Assembly: GCA_035578175.1 (NCBI GenBank) | Contig: JAQMRL010000012.1 | Coordinates: 17,959,715 to 18,023,714 of the forward strand | DNA: 64,000 bases | Source: Catonia carolina | Taxonomy: Eukaryota; Arthropoda; Insecta; Hemiptera; Achilidae | Reading direction: 5' to 3' | Shown here: piece by piece, positions 33,495 through 45,000 of the stretch | Layout of the letters: each line of letters starts with the position of its first letter | Position numbering within the stretch: position 1 is the first letter of the stretch | Notes under the pieces: generated by a model | The model's input: only the letters and a program-made list of their open reading frames with translations | Told to the model about the DNA's origin: nothing | The model's database searches: none | Program-made: the position numbers and the translations under genes

Positions 33495-34705
33495 TATGTC
33501 ACACTTCCGCGCTTTTTTTCAACTTGCCTTTCGACATGCGATAAGCTATGCGTTGTCGCATACCATTCACCTGCCCGCACTTGTTTGAAGAGCTTTATCT
33601 AACAAAAAACAAACATTACGAATATTTTTGAACACTACACTATATTAAAGCCTGTTGTTTCCTGCATTGATTGGTTTGATTTAGATTGTTTTATTTAGAA
33701 ATTAATCGGAGATACCTTCAGCAATTTACGCAAGAAAGTACTCAGTTTTTAGCCGGTTTTCCGTTAATGTGGTTTTTAAACGCCCGTTACTCCGTTTAGG
33801 CTTTTCATAAAAATCGACGTTTAAGTACGTTGAAGCGCAGAGTTTTTTCTATGATATGAATATTTTAAAAGTTAAATCTCATGTTCCGTTTTAATATGCC
33901 GGCCATTTTTAAAAAAAGCGTTTCTTTGGCTCCAAATGATTTTTGGACTGAACCATGCATTTTCACAACAGTATTATGTCAAGCAAAGGTTTAGTTTTTT
34001 TAATAAAAGCATCGTTAATAATTCAAAATGAGCTACGGAATGAGTTGCAGCAGGAAAAACACGAAGTTTGTTTTTTCTAAACGACTATACTCGGAGCAGA
34101 TACCGCTATACAGCTCAGTTTCCTCTCAAGAAGTTTAGAGGCTAATAGAATTTTCTATTAACACCACATATCTATTTCTAATTACAAATGCAAAATACGA
34201 TACATGGCACAATACTAATGTAAAATGCAAGGTTCAGTCCAAAAATTATTTCTCTATCTATACGTGAAGCCAAAATACACTTTTTTTAAAAAAATGGCCG
34301 GCATTTTAAAATGGAACATCAAACTTCTATTTTAAAATGTTCATATAGAGAAAACTCTGGTCTTCAACGTACTTAAACCCGTTCTTTTATGAAAAGCCAG
34401 GACGGAGTAACGGACGTTTAGAAACCACATTAACGAAAACCGGCTAAAATCTGAGTACTCTTTACGCGTAAATTGCTGCATCTCCGGCTAGTTTCTAAAT
34501 AAAATAATTTAAGTCAAACCAATCAACGCAGGAAAGAACAGACTTTAATTTAGTGTAGTGTTCAAAAATATTCGTTGTTTTTTTTAGATAAAGCTCTTCA
34601 AACGAGTGGGGACAGGTGAAATGGCAGGCCTCTAAGCGCATGCGTTGTCGCTTGTGTTAACGCATGCAATATCGCATGGGTTGAAAGCGCACGAGTGTGG
34701 ACATA
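33495..34705. mobile_element. long-terminal-inverted-repeat DNA element
   Basis: Arms of about 485-505 bp (33495-33980 and 34203-34705) around a ~220-bp centre. Examples: TAGCCGGTTTTCCGTTAATG left and CATTAACGAAAACCGGCTA right; GTTTGAAGAGCTTTATCTAA left and TTAGATAAAGCTCTTCAAAC-like sequence right. Ends TATGTC...GACATA. Subterminal TGCG/GCATGCG motifs cluster near both ends. No coding frame in the centre. It lies inside another copy of the preceding tandem unit, whose sequence resumes at 34706 (GTTTCTTCTTAAAAGAGTAG). Confidence 0.8.
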
Positions 34706-35119
34706 GCTATTCGTTTCTTCTTAAAAGAGTAGATACGGAACAATGATTAATGGTTTTTGCCACAGGTAAGTTTTTTTAAGAGGTGCCACCAGCCATGAGA
34801 CGTAGTCTCATGAATTGGATTTTTTATATTATTTTTACATATTTTTCGTATCCTTTTTTTATTATGTTTATTAATTTAGACTAGTTTTAAATAACTTATA
34901 CTATATTGCAAATTTATCCGCGTGATAATTACATTAGCTCATAATGGAAGGTCATAATGGAAAGTTAAAACTCTGTAAGAAAACAATACTAAAAGTCTAC
35001 GGGCTGTTATTTTACATGCCGGTAACTAAGGCAGATTAATAAAAAACGTTCTGCTTATCTTCAAATCAAGGGAAAATTCAGTTACTACAACAATGAACAA
35101 AAACTATCACAACTATGAG
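34706..35119. other. no recognised feature
   Basis: AT-rich after the tandem-unit remnant. Confidence 0.35.
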
Positions 35120-36500
35120 AAATGGATATTCGCATAAATAGTGACAGTAATACGGAGACATATCATGTGTACAACATCACGAATATTACACCGATTTTCA
35201 TAAACGGGAATCGTAATGACCCGGCTTACTACAGAGGCGGTAGTGTGCTCAATTTGGGTTATAAAATACCTTTAAAGACTCAATGTGAAAGCCTCAAACC
35301 TATAAGTGAAGTGTTGTTTATGAATGAGCAGTGAGTTTCGCCTGTGCAGATAACAACTTTATCTTTAATCAGATAATAGAGAAACGAAGAGCAAAGCTAG
35401 ATTCAATTTATAGACTCATCTTCTTTTCAATGATACATTGAAGGCTTTTGATAGATTGATACGTCGGAAATTGTGGAAGAATATGTATGATCGAGGATAC
35501 TCGCCATATCTTATACAGAGGAGTCGCTTTACTGTTAAACGCTATTTCTTTGAAAACCAGCTTTTGAAGAAAGAAAATGTTAATCAATTTAGGTATAAAA
35601 CAAGGGTGTAATTTATCTCAGCTTCTTTTTAATATATACAATGAAGATACTCTTCGGATATAAAAAAACAGTTAGTTCTGAGGGCATAGAAACAGGAAAA
35701 CGGAACCAACTTAGATAGGGCCTATGCTATTATTTGCAGATGATCAGCTTCTGATAGCAGAGTCTGATGATGATTTGCAGAAAGGAGTTTATAATTTGAA
35801 TAAAATATTTTAAGAGCACAACTTTGATATATCCGCTTACACTGACAAAATAGATGACTCTCTGAGGGAAAAATCTCGTACTGACAAAAATATGTATCAA
35901 TAGATGCTTGATAGAGCATTTTAAATACCTAGGATGTGATTTAATGTACGCTAGAAATCCAGACATGATCGATTTACTGAATCGTTTTTGGTATATATGT
36001 ATATGTAGGACATTAGCAATTTTTTGGTTTTATTATTTTTTTACGTCCTACTGTTTTGTAATTACTGTTAATGGAGACATTAGAAAGATCACAGGGTAAA
36101 AGAGTTTGGAAAAAGACCCAGTTGAATTTTTACAAGATTTTGGCTGTTCCAGTATTGCTGTAAGGTGGTGAGTCCTGGGTATTTGGGAGGATAGATGAAT
36201 GTCAGATCCAGGCAGCGGAAATGTGGTTCTTGACAAGAGTTCAGGAGTGTACTTTAATAGGTCACATTAAGAATGAGGGAAAATTCGGGCCCATTTAAAT
36301 GTTTCTTCTCTCTTAGAAACAGTTTGTAAATACAGAGAAAATGGGAGGAAAATTTGATACGAATGAGTGTGGATAGATGGGCAAACCAAACATCAAACTA
36401 TTGTCTCGATTGACGAAGTATGTGGGCAGGCTGCATAAAAGATGGGCAAAGAAGTCAGAACAGGTCGGAAGTAAAAACGGAGAAGTTAGTTCGCCACCTT
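35120..36500 (+). pseudogene. LINE reverse transcriptase, decayed
   Basis: In order: YYRGGSVLNLGYKIP (motif 'YRPISLL...K'), IIEKRRAK, KAFDRLIRRKLW ('KAFD..........L', first catalytic Asp region), GIKQGCNLSQLLFNIY ('G..QG..LS..LF'), LLFADDQLLIAESDDDLQ (catalytic FADD at about 35735), HFKYLGCDLMYARNP ('YLG'), then ESWVFGRIDECQIQAAEMWF (C-terminal). The motifs lie in several frames with stops, so it is inactive. 5' part and endonuclease absent. Confidence 0.85.
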
Positions 36501-36559
36501 GGATTTTATTTTAAATTGTAATTATAGTAAATTATTATACAAAACCTGAGAGAAAAAGA

Positions 36560-36850
36560 AATCGTAGTCAAGAGGCGAGCAAAATTTTACGGATGCATGT
36601 TCACGATGAACGATGACTCCTTAAACAGATCTTTAATCTCATAAACAACGTCAAACGAATTCTGGAAGCAACTAGAAAAATATAGATAATTCCAGAAAGA
36701 TATAAAAATATTTTTAGAAATTTTGTAAATAGATCATGAAAAGTATACACAAATACGAAAATTAGCAAGACGCCTCGTAGGACGATCAGAGCTGACAGAA
36801 ATGACCAAAAGAGACTTTGTTGCTGATTAAAGAAAAATAAAAAAATTTGG
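36560..36850 (+). pseudogene. LINE C-terminal fragment (second family)
   Basis: VVKRRAKFYGCMFTMNDDSL matches 'RR.KF.GH...M...RL', as in the LINE at 61351-62618, followed by RRLVGRSELTEMTKRDFVAD. Confidence 0.5.
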
Positions 36851-37434
36851 TTATGTATGTACTCAGTTTAATTTATATTTTTTAAATACTTATATATAAA
36901 TATATAATTAGTTAACAACATATGACTATACAATCCCACAAACATTTTTGACAATTTTAATTTACTAAACAAATCACAAATTAATATATTTCCGGAGGCA
37001 GAAGCTTAGCTACACATTATACTAACATTGAAGTTAAATACCAAATAAACATTAACACATCCTGCAAATTATCTATTGTTATTTAATGTTTACTTTAAAA
37101 AGAAAACCAAATAAAAATATTAAAAAAGATATTACGGTTGAAGCAGATAAACACAAATATTAAAAAAATACTAATGAAATATTGGTTGGCCAACCACAAA
37201 ATTATCCGACAATTTAGAAAATTAGCAAAAAAAATAATCCGGCGTGATGTCACATCGAAACGGGTGGTTCAAACAAAATATTTTTCAATCAGAATTTAAC
37301 ATTATTAAATATTCAAAAAAGTAATTTTACCTCGTGTATGTATATATTTATATTAAAGTAAAATTAAATAGTAAAATACACAGTTCAATGTTTTGCTGGT
37401 ATAAAATGCAGTCATAATAGATAGGCCTATAATA
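36851..37434. other. no recognised feature
   Basis: AT-rich. Confidence 0.4.
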
Positions 37435-38738
37435 AAGGGTGTTTTTTTCGAGGTATAGAACTTTAAAATGAAATAAAACACAGAATAATTGAAAAATTGA
37501 CGTGGAATTGGTTTTATTTTAAAGATAATTATTTGCAATTTTTATTTAAAAATAATTTCCGGCATGTAGCCGCCGCGGCTGGCTCGGACGTGGTCCAATC
37601 GAGACGTCCAATTTGTGACCACTTTTTGCAGCATTTGGGGCCGTATATTGGTAATAACGCGGCGAATGTTGCCTTCCAAGTCGTCAATTGTCTGTGGCTT
37701 ATTGGCATAGACTAGTGACTTCACATACCCCCACAGAAAATAGTCCAGCGGTGTTAGCTCGCACGACCTTGGGGGCCAATTTACAGGTCCAGAACGTGAA
37801 ATTATGCGTTCACCAAACGTTTCCTTCAGTAAATCGATTGTGGCACGCGCTGTGTGACATGTTGCACCATCTTGTTTAAACCACAGCTCTCCAACATTAA
37901 GGCGATTCAATTCAGGAACAAAAAAGTTATTGATCATGGCTCTGTAGCGGTCACCATTGACTGTAACATTCTGTCCGGCATCATTTTTGAAGAAGTAAGG
38001 ACCAATGACTCCACCAGCCCATAAAGCACACCAAACAGTCACTTTTTCTGGATGAACAGGCTTCTCAGCAATATATCGAGGATTAATTTCACTCTAAATG
38101 CGGCAGTTTTGTTTATTCACTTAGCCATTCAACGAAAAATGGGCTTCATCACTGAACAAAATTTTCATGTGAAAATCGGGATCAACAGCAATCATGTTCT
38201 GGGCCCATTCTCCAAATGCACGCCGTGCCAGGTGGTCGTTCGGCTTTAGTTACTGAACGAGTTGGATTTTGTAAGCACGCAAATTAAGATCAGTCCGCAA
38301 AATCTTCCATAAAGTTGATGGATACAGCTACAAGTGTTGTGCACGATGGCAGATGGACTCATTCGGGTCTTCCTCAATGCTACGCTCTACAGCAGCAATA
38401 GCTTCTTCAGTACGCACAGTATGACGTCTCGAAGGATGTGTGTTGTCATTCAGAGTAAATGTTGACCGAAAACGTTTCATTGTTGAGCGAATTATTTGCT
38501 CTGATGGACGATTATGTCGATCATAAAACGGACGTAGTGCGTGATAAGTTTCACCATCCGAACCATGATTTTCAAAATAAATCTGCAAGATTTGCAAGCG
38601 TTGTTCAGGCTTCAGTCTATTCATTATAAAATGGCAAACCAAACTGAACATAAATTACAAAACAGTTTTCAAAATGGCCGCCATGGAAATCAGTACTGCC
38701 AACCTAAAGTTCTATACCTCTAAAACAAAAACACCCGT
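37435..38738 (-). mobile_element. near full-length Tc1/mariner (DD41D) element
   Basis: Inverted ends: left GGGTGTTTTTTTCGAGGTAT and AGAACTTTA; the right complement GGGTGTTTTTGTTTTAGAGG and TATAGAACTTTA. Flanked by TA (37433-34, 38739-40). Length about 1.3 kb, as expected for a complete element. Confidence 0.9.
37542..38651 (-). pseudogene. DD41D Tc1/mariner transposase, stop-interrupted
   Basis: Minus strand. N-terminal: MNRLKPEQRLQILQIYFENH and SEQIIRSTMKRFRSTFTL (first helix-turn-helix), then the second domain to RAQHL. A stop follows, then LYPSTLWKILRTDL, LVQ-stop, GEWAQNMIAVDPDF, ILFSDEAHFSLNG (first catalytic Asp), further stops, then the open 166-codon C-terminal half (38042-37542) with WFKQDGATCHTARATIDLLK (second Asp) and PPRSCELTPLDYFLWGYVKS (third Asp). 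I count 41 residues between second and third Asp. C-terminus MPEIIF. About four in-frame stops; domains are otherwise complete, so this is a recent pseudogene. Confidence 0.9.
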
Positions 38739-39006
38739 TACAAGAAGGTAATCTAATACTCATGTGCAATCAGATCCATAAATCGCCATAAGTATTCCCT
38801 TTATTGTTGTAGCGGAGGTTGGTCACTACTAAGCATGGAAACTTTTTTATCAGAAAACGAAAACCTTCCGGATCTTGTAATTCACAGTTTCAAGGACCAA
38901 ATTTGGTACCCCGGACTGGGACCCTAAAAAGGGTGAAACAACGCATAACCGGAAGAGTAATTTTTTAAAAAGTTTAAATTAAAAATTTAGCCACGAAACA
39001 TATTAA
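38739..39006. other. no recognised feature
   Basis: Nothing recognised. Confidence 0.35.
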
Positions 39007-39279
39007 ATACCACTACAGCAAATAGCCAAAAACGATCCTTCCTTCATCAGGGTTATACGTGGACAAAACACAGTTACCGACAACGACGGCTTCAAGAGAA
39101 AATCTGCAGAGTGCAGCACCGAACGGACAGAAATGCCGGCGGTAAAACCAAGGCGAAATTCAAAAGTAATAAACTCACCTGAATTACAAGCGAAACAATT
39201 CGTACCACTAAAAACAGATGCTACATTAGAAACTACTAGTAATCGAATGAAACATAAAAACAAAAAATACAAGAAATAA
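39007..39279 (+). other. unrecognised open stretch of about 90 codons
   Basis: Open plus-strand frame (no Met start) including IAKNDPSFIRVIRGQNTVTD, TERTEMPAVKPRRNSKVIN and a Lys-rich end KHKNKKYKK before TAA. Less AT-rich than its surroundings. Basic composition would suit the first open frame of a LINE, but I see no diagnostic motif. Confidence 0.3.
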
Positions 39280-39990
39280 CAATAAGAATCAACACCATCA
39301 CTTCACCCCTCCCAAGTAGAAATGCTAGTCACATAACAATAGGCCTACACTTTTTCTTATAATACAACGTCTGGCCTAATTTTCTCACCATAACAATTTG
39401 TAGCCTAATGTTACAGAATGGTGGTGGTCAACCACTTAACCTCATGCAGATCATTATTAGATCATTATTTAAGGAGCTTCAGTTGCTTGCTGTTCCTTCT
39501 TTCCACAATTTTGAAGTGATAATGATCGTTAAGCAGAATACCTTTATACAGAATTTAAATGTCCACAATCAATGTATTTAAACAAACAATGGGTTTAATA
39601 AAATAATAAACAAACTAAATTTAAACTTTTAACAATTAATTATATTTTACACAATTATTGATTAAACTTAGTCAACTAACAAAATGTAATTAGATTACAT
39701 AAATCAATTACAAAACTTGAACTTAAACTAAACTTGCTAACAATTGAATACTGTTCTTAAGAAAACAAAAAATAATCTATTTACAGGCTACTCGAGGAGA
39801 TATTGCCCTTGCCTGCTTCGTAGAAGATCAAAGAGGGAAGCATGGTGGGACAGAGAAAGAGTGTCTCCTCTAAGGTGAATTACACACCAAAAATGCACTC
39901 TAGGTTCTGGTCACAAGTGGACTGTGCATCCTGCATCGTGATGATACGAGCTTACACACCTACATGGCACGTGCCACTAGCATCTACTTA
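39280..39990. other. no recognised gene; start of repeat E
   Basis: About 39775-39860 resembles 42062-42130 (CTACTCGAGGAGATATTGCC against CTATCCGAATAGACCTTACA, then TGCTKCGTAGAA). Confidence 0.3.
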
Positions 39991-40200
39991 CGGTATCTCT
40001 GATGTTAGAATTCCTTAGTGTTCGTTTAGCCCATTTGGTTTTTAATGAAGAAACATCCGACTCTTCAGGTGACGAAACTATCATTCTGGCTTGCGCAATC
40101 AGAAGAAGACGAAAACAACGAAATATTCGTTTATGGCAACATCCATACTGAAGAACATATTACTGCTAGCTATTGTGGTTCAAGAACTACTAAACCTCCC
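39991..40200 (+). pseudogene. possible Harbinger-type transposase N-terminal scrap
   Basis: Plus frame reads HLVFNEETSDSSGDETIILA, then CAIRRRRKQRNIRLWQHPY, a 'RRRRR..WVHP' motif seen near the start of PIF/Harbinger transposases and related proteins. Truncated after about 20 more residues. Confidence 0.45.
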
Positions 40201-40499
40201 AGTAAACTTTCAATTCTATTATAAAATGGAGATTTTTACTTTTAACAGTGTTGGATCTCATGATTTGAATATTGCATGAAAACTCATGAACATTGCACAA
40301 TTTAGGGGTTCCGTGAATCACATATTTTGGAGGGCGGGATGCGTGTGTAGACCCACACAAGACGCACGCTAATCAAACACCAGCCCGGTGGTTCTCAAGT
40401 TGCACGTGTCACTTGCTTCTAGGATGCGCATCCCAAATACATCCTCGGTGTGCATAATTTAATGACAATGAATTAACGATCTCCCTGCTGTGATTTATT

Positions 40500-40620
40500 C
40501 GTAAGTTTTTATAGTAAGGTATCGAAAAGGTATTGACCTTATTCGATACCTTACTACAAAAAACTTATAATTACGAGGAACCCACAAGGAACACGATAAC
40601 TAAAACAAGTAGCCTATTAT
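40500..40620. repeat. palindromic repeat E end, copy 1
   Basis: AAGTTTTTATAGTAAGGTAT, then CGAA, a 14-base loop AAGGTATTGACCTT, then ATTCGATACCTTACTACAAA; followed by ATAATTACGAGGAACCCACA, shared with 42190-42235. Confidence 0.7.
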
Positions 40621-42061
40621 TCCTAACAAAAATGCGGTCTGTCCGTACCATGCACTTTCAATAGGTTTTCTGAATTTCTGTACATACCTTTAACTATCCC
40701 AGTTTTATAACTCCAAAACAAAACATGTAAAGTATAAATCATCCAAGTTATAGGAACATTATAACTAGCACGTGACGCAGAGCAAAACATACATAAAACA
40801 CACACACACACACACACAGAGTCCAGTTTACATACTGTCGGCGACAGTACATTCATGTACGAAAATTTACTTAAAACTGTTGAAGAATTGCCTGAAGCTT
40901 TTTTCAACCCCACAAAACTGTCTTGTGAATTCATAATGGAAAGTAGCACCTTTAAGGGTAGCATTCCAAGGGGAATTTGAAGGGTACCCTTCAAGGGGTT
41001 CATTACTTATGTTTCAGTTAGCAGCAAAGTTTTAAGGTCACTTTGTATTGCAGTTGGCAAGAAAGTAGTGATTGGAATTGAAAAGGGTGCTAAAGAGTTT
41101 TTGATATTTTCTGGTCACTCAAAGAACAATACCTGGCTTATTTGAGTACAGATGAAGATGAATAGAACAACCACACTGTTAAATTTGTTAGAATAGCTTA
41201 TTTTTGTTTAATTTAGACTTTCTGATATTTTCAAAAATTATTGTTTCTTTTGAAAAAGCAGACAAAAGTTTTAGTTCTTTTGAAGATTTTTATGATCGAC
41301 TTGGTGAAGCCTCGACTAGTTCTGTAATGACTTAAAATAGTCATATCAAAATAATTTCAAATTTTTTATTTAAATTAGTCCGAATTGTTGGTAAAAAAAA
41401 GTTAGTAACTGAAGGTGATTTGGTCTTGCTTTAATATTGTGCAGGCAATATTGTACCCCACCTTACTACGTCATTAAACTAGTTGAGGCTTCAAGTGAAA
41501 TCTCACGAACTCTACTTGTTTTCTCCTATTCATTTTTGACAGCTGTATGTACAAAATACCTGAATGTTGTTATTTTTCATAAATTATTTCACTAATAAAA
41601 CATCGAAACAGCTGTTTGAAAATATTTTAAATGTCAAAGTAATTACAAAGATTTATTCACAATTCTAACAAATTAGTTAGTTTACAACTTAATATATATA
41701 TTGTTTTTAAATTATTCAATATTTTGTTAATTTTAAAAATAAATAATAAAGAATTTAAATATATTATTCAAAATATAAGCAATGATTAATATCGATGGAT
41801 GAAGAAGGTCTTCAGCAACAATTGAAAAAAAGCAAAGAATATTCTTTTTGAACTGAAAATCTATTTTGCATTCAAACTGCATTGAACACACATCGGTAAC
41901 ACAAGCTTCTTATATTTTGATAAAATGAATCCAATTTATCGACAAAAACAAAGCGAATCACTAATATGTAATATTACAATTCGGGTTATGTTACTATTCG
42001 GTAATATTAGGAATTTGTAACAACATATACGATGAATAATAATAGGTTTAAAGATTAAAAA
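40621..42061. other. no recognised feature
   Basis: Short CA run at 40797-40820; otherwise AT-rich. Confidence 0.35.
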
Positions 42062-42136
42062 AATTTAAAGGCTATCCGAATAGACCTTACACTTTCCTGC
42101 TGCGTAGAACAGAGGGAATCATGAAATCATGAAAGT

Positions 42137-42240
42137 TTTCAGAGTAAGGTATCTAATAAGGACTTATTAGGTATCTTACTGTGAAAACTCATAATTACGA
42201 GAAACCCCACAAGAACCACAATAACTAAAAAAGTATTATT
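42137..42240. repeat. palindromic repeat E end, copy 2
   Basis: GAAAGTTTTCAGAGTAAGGT and ATCTAATAAGG, then CTTATTAGGTATCTTACTGT and GAAAACTC; followed by ATAATTACGAGAAACCCCAC as at 40500-40620. Confidence 0.7.
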
Positions 42241-42537
42241 ATTAGCCCATATTATAAAAATGCTAAACTACCTACGCACAAAAAAAAATTAATTAATGAA
42301 CAAAATATAGGCCTACTCCACGATAAAACTCAACGTACCGATAGTAATAATAGCACTACTATACCGTGCTTCTCAACAAATTTGACGTATAGGGAAATAA
42401 AAATTTTAACAACGTACTATCAACATTAATCTAATTATAAGAGTGTACTCTTTTATTACTCCAGTCGTTAGGAAACAATAAAAATGTGTCTACAAAAGAT
42501 TTTAATAGCTAATAATTTAATAATAAATAAAAAAACC
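42241..42537. other. no recognised feature
   Basis: AT-rich. Confidence 0.35.
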
Positions 42538-43356
42538 TGGTGTGAAACACTCACACAACTTTCTCTTTCCAATGAAAATAATGATCAATATAACCTAACA
42601 CTAGTATTAAAACATCAGAAATAAACAAAAAACTAACCTCAATAAACATAATTTAATTTTAATCATGAGTGAAAGACGCACAATGAAAATCGACCTCAGT
42701 TTGGCTTAAAAGTACGGAAAATCACTCTTTCACGCTAAACTAGGATCTGTAGAGAAAAATGTGCTAAAAATAAATTTGTAAATCTTTTAAAATTTCCTAT
42801 AAATTTGATTATATACCTTTCTCATAAAATGCATACTAAGGCCGAAATCTTAAAACAATCGATTTTTCACACGTTTTCGTGAGAAAAAAGCATAAAATCG
42901 CTAATTACCGCTAAACTAAGCGTTACACAAATAAAAGATCTGAAATAAAAATTGTAGATCTTTAATTTCCTATAAATTTGATTATACACCTTTGCCGTAA
43001 AATGCATACTAAGGCCGAAATCTTTAAAAAAATTCGATTTTTCACACGTTTTCGTGAGAAAGAAACAGAAAATCACTAATTACCGCTAAACTAAGAGTTA
43101 TACAAAAAAATGTTTGAAATAAATGTTGTAGGATTTTAAATTTTCTACAACTTCTATTGTATACATTTTTGCGCTTTAATGCATATTAAAGCCGCTATCT
43201 TAAAAAAACAATTTTTTTACGTGAAAATTACACGAATAAACTACTACTTCTGGTTGACCGATTTGGATGAAAATGTTCGTGTCAGGTCCAGTAGTGGTGT
43301 CTAACTTAAGTTTCAAGTTTCAAGTTCGTACGATGTTCCGTTCTTAAAATATTCTG

Positions 43357-43409
<53 letters not shown>

Positions 43410-43415
43410 AAAGTA
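42538..43415 (+). repeat. family H copy with three internal units
   Basis: 5' hairpin TGTGAAACACTCACAC, ACTTTCTCTTTCC, then three tandem ~175-bp units starting near 42717, 42895 and 43075 (other copies have two). Runs into (CA)n at 43360-43412, where it ends. Confidence 0.85.
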
Positions 43416-43424
43416 CATTTATTA

Positions 43425-44215
43425 CAAGAAGAAAGCATTCGACGGCTTTATCAAAGCAGACTATTGAGAGACTATCCTCTGCCACAACATCTGATGACAT
43501 TGATACAGAATGCCATAACATTAAAGTTTGTATTACAAATACGGCAAAGGAAGCCTTAAGGAAAAGGGAAAGGAACAGAGGTAAGAAACTTTTAAGGATT
43601 TGGAATCGTGAGATTGAGGAGGCGGTTAAAGCGAAGCAGAAGGCTTATTCTGGATTTTCCGTGAAGGAAGACACCAGATTTTTGGGGTCAGTATAAAAGG
43701 AAGCGGAATGCTGCAAGGCTTGTCGTGAGAAAGGCGCATCAGGAGTCATGGGAGAAGTCATGGAAGAATGGAAGAATTGTGCTCACAAAATACTTAAACT
43801 TATTAATTTGGAGAATAGGGATGTAGCTGCCTTATATGTGACTGATGATTCGGAGTAAAAGAAGCATTACATGAAGCTTTGGTGTGGGGGTATTGCAGAG
43901 GATTTTGGTGATGGGCTTCCTGTTTTCGACGGCACAGCCATTGACTAAATCTCATTGGAAGAATTACAAGATGATTAAAGAATATTAAAAACAGGAAAGG
44001 CACTGGTTTAGATGGTATAAATGAAGAATTGTTCAAATACGGAGGGTGGATACTTGAGTTAAGACTCTTATAAAATCATAAATGAATGTTGGAAGAAATT
44101 TGAAATCCCTGACACTCGAAACTCAGCAGAAGTTATCTCTCCGTTTAAGAAGGGTAGAAGAGTGAATTGTAGAAATTGTCGGAGTATTAGCTAGTTGAAT
44201 AAAAAGTGTATTCCA
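43425..44215 (+). pseudogene. LINE linker and start of reverse transcriptase
   Basis: Plus strand reads LLRIWNREIEEAVKAKQKAY, KRKRNAARLVVRKAHQESWE and KNRKGTGLDGINEELFKYGG, then IINECWKKFEIPDTRNSAEV. These match the linker between endonuclease and reverse transcriptase ('WWN.E...A...K..AY', 'Y...R..AR..VR.AK...WE') and the first RT motif. Frame changes and stops present. Likely the same element as 44670-45000, split by the family H copy between. Confidence 0.75.
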
Positions 44216-44668
44216 AAATAACTAACAATAGAGTAACGGTAATAACGGAAGCAAACTAATAATAACTTTTATTTCAAACAATTTTTTGTATAACGCTTAG
44301 TTTAGCGGTAATTAGCGATTTTCTGTTTTTTTCTCACGAAAACGTGTGAAAAATCTATTTTCTTAAGATTTCGGCCTTAGTATGCATTTTACGACAAAAG
44401 TGTATATAATAAAATTAATAGGAAATTAAGAGGTCTACAACTTTTATTTTATAGCATTTTTTGTACAGAGCCTAGGTTAGCGTGAAAGAGTGATTTTCCG
44501 TATTTTTAAGCCAAACTGAGGTTGATTTTCATTTTGCGTCTTTCATATATGATTAAAATTAGGTTATGTTATTGAGGTTAGTTTTTTGTTTATTTCTAAT
44601 GTTAGGTTTATTGTTAATTATTTGCATTGGCAAGAGAAAGTTGTGTGAGTGTTTCACACCAGATTTTT
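44216..44668 (-). repeat. family H fragment (5' half)
   Basis: From the second unit (CGCTTAGTTTAGCGGTAATT) to GTGTGAGTGTTTCACACCAG. Oriented head to head with the copy at 42538-43415, across the LINE. Confidence 0.8.
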
Positions 44669-45000
44669 AAGATATGGAAACGCAGCGTTAGTCCTGGTAT
44701 TAAGTTAAAAGACACTAGTTATTTAAATGCACTTTTATTAGTGGATAACGTGTGGAGTGTGCAGGAGACAGAGGATAATCTTCGGTCCATGAGTTACACA
44801 AACTATGTAAAGATTTTGGCGTAAAAATGTTCATCACTGAAACCAGAATAATGGCTTTTAAGGGCAAATAAATATCCCATTCGTTCAAAAATAGTTGTGA
44901 ATAATAACGGCATGGAGAGGCTATCTCACTTTCGTTATTTAGGGTACTCAGTACATATGAATCATCGTAGTTGTATGTAATTCATCTTCTGAACTCTGTC
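44669..45000 (+). pseudogene. LINE reverse-transcriptase continuation
   Basis: LLVDNVWSVQETEDNLRSMS is a decayed 'LLFADDVVL.QE.EDNLQ', then YPIRSKIVVNNNGMERLSHF and RYLGYSVHMNHR ('F.YLG'). The sequence between this and 43425-44215 (most of the palm) is missing. Confidence 0.65.

Noticed and set aside
37497..38249. Plus-strand frames of 60-72 codons
   Set aside because: Antisense shadows of the transposase at 37542-38651.
40623..41003. 126-codon minus frame with a VCVCVCV stretch
   Set aside because: Contains a translated CA microsatellite and no recognised domain.
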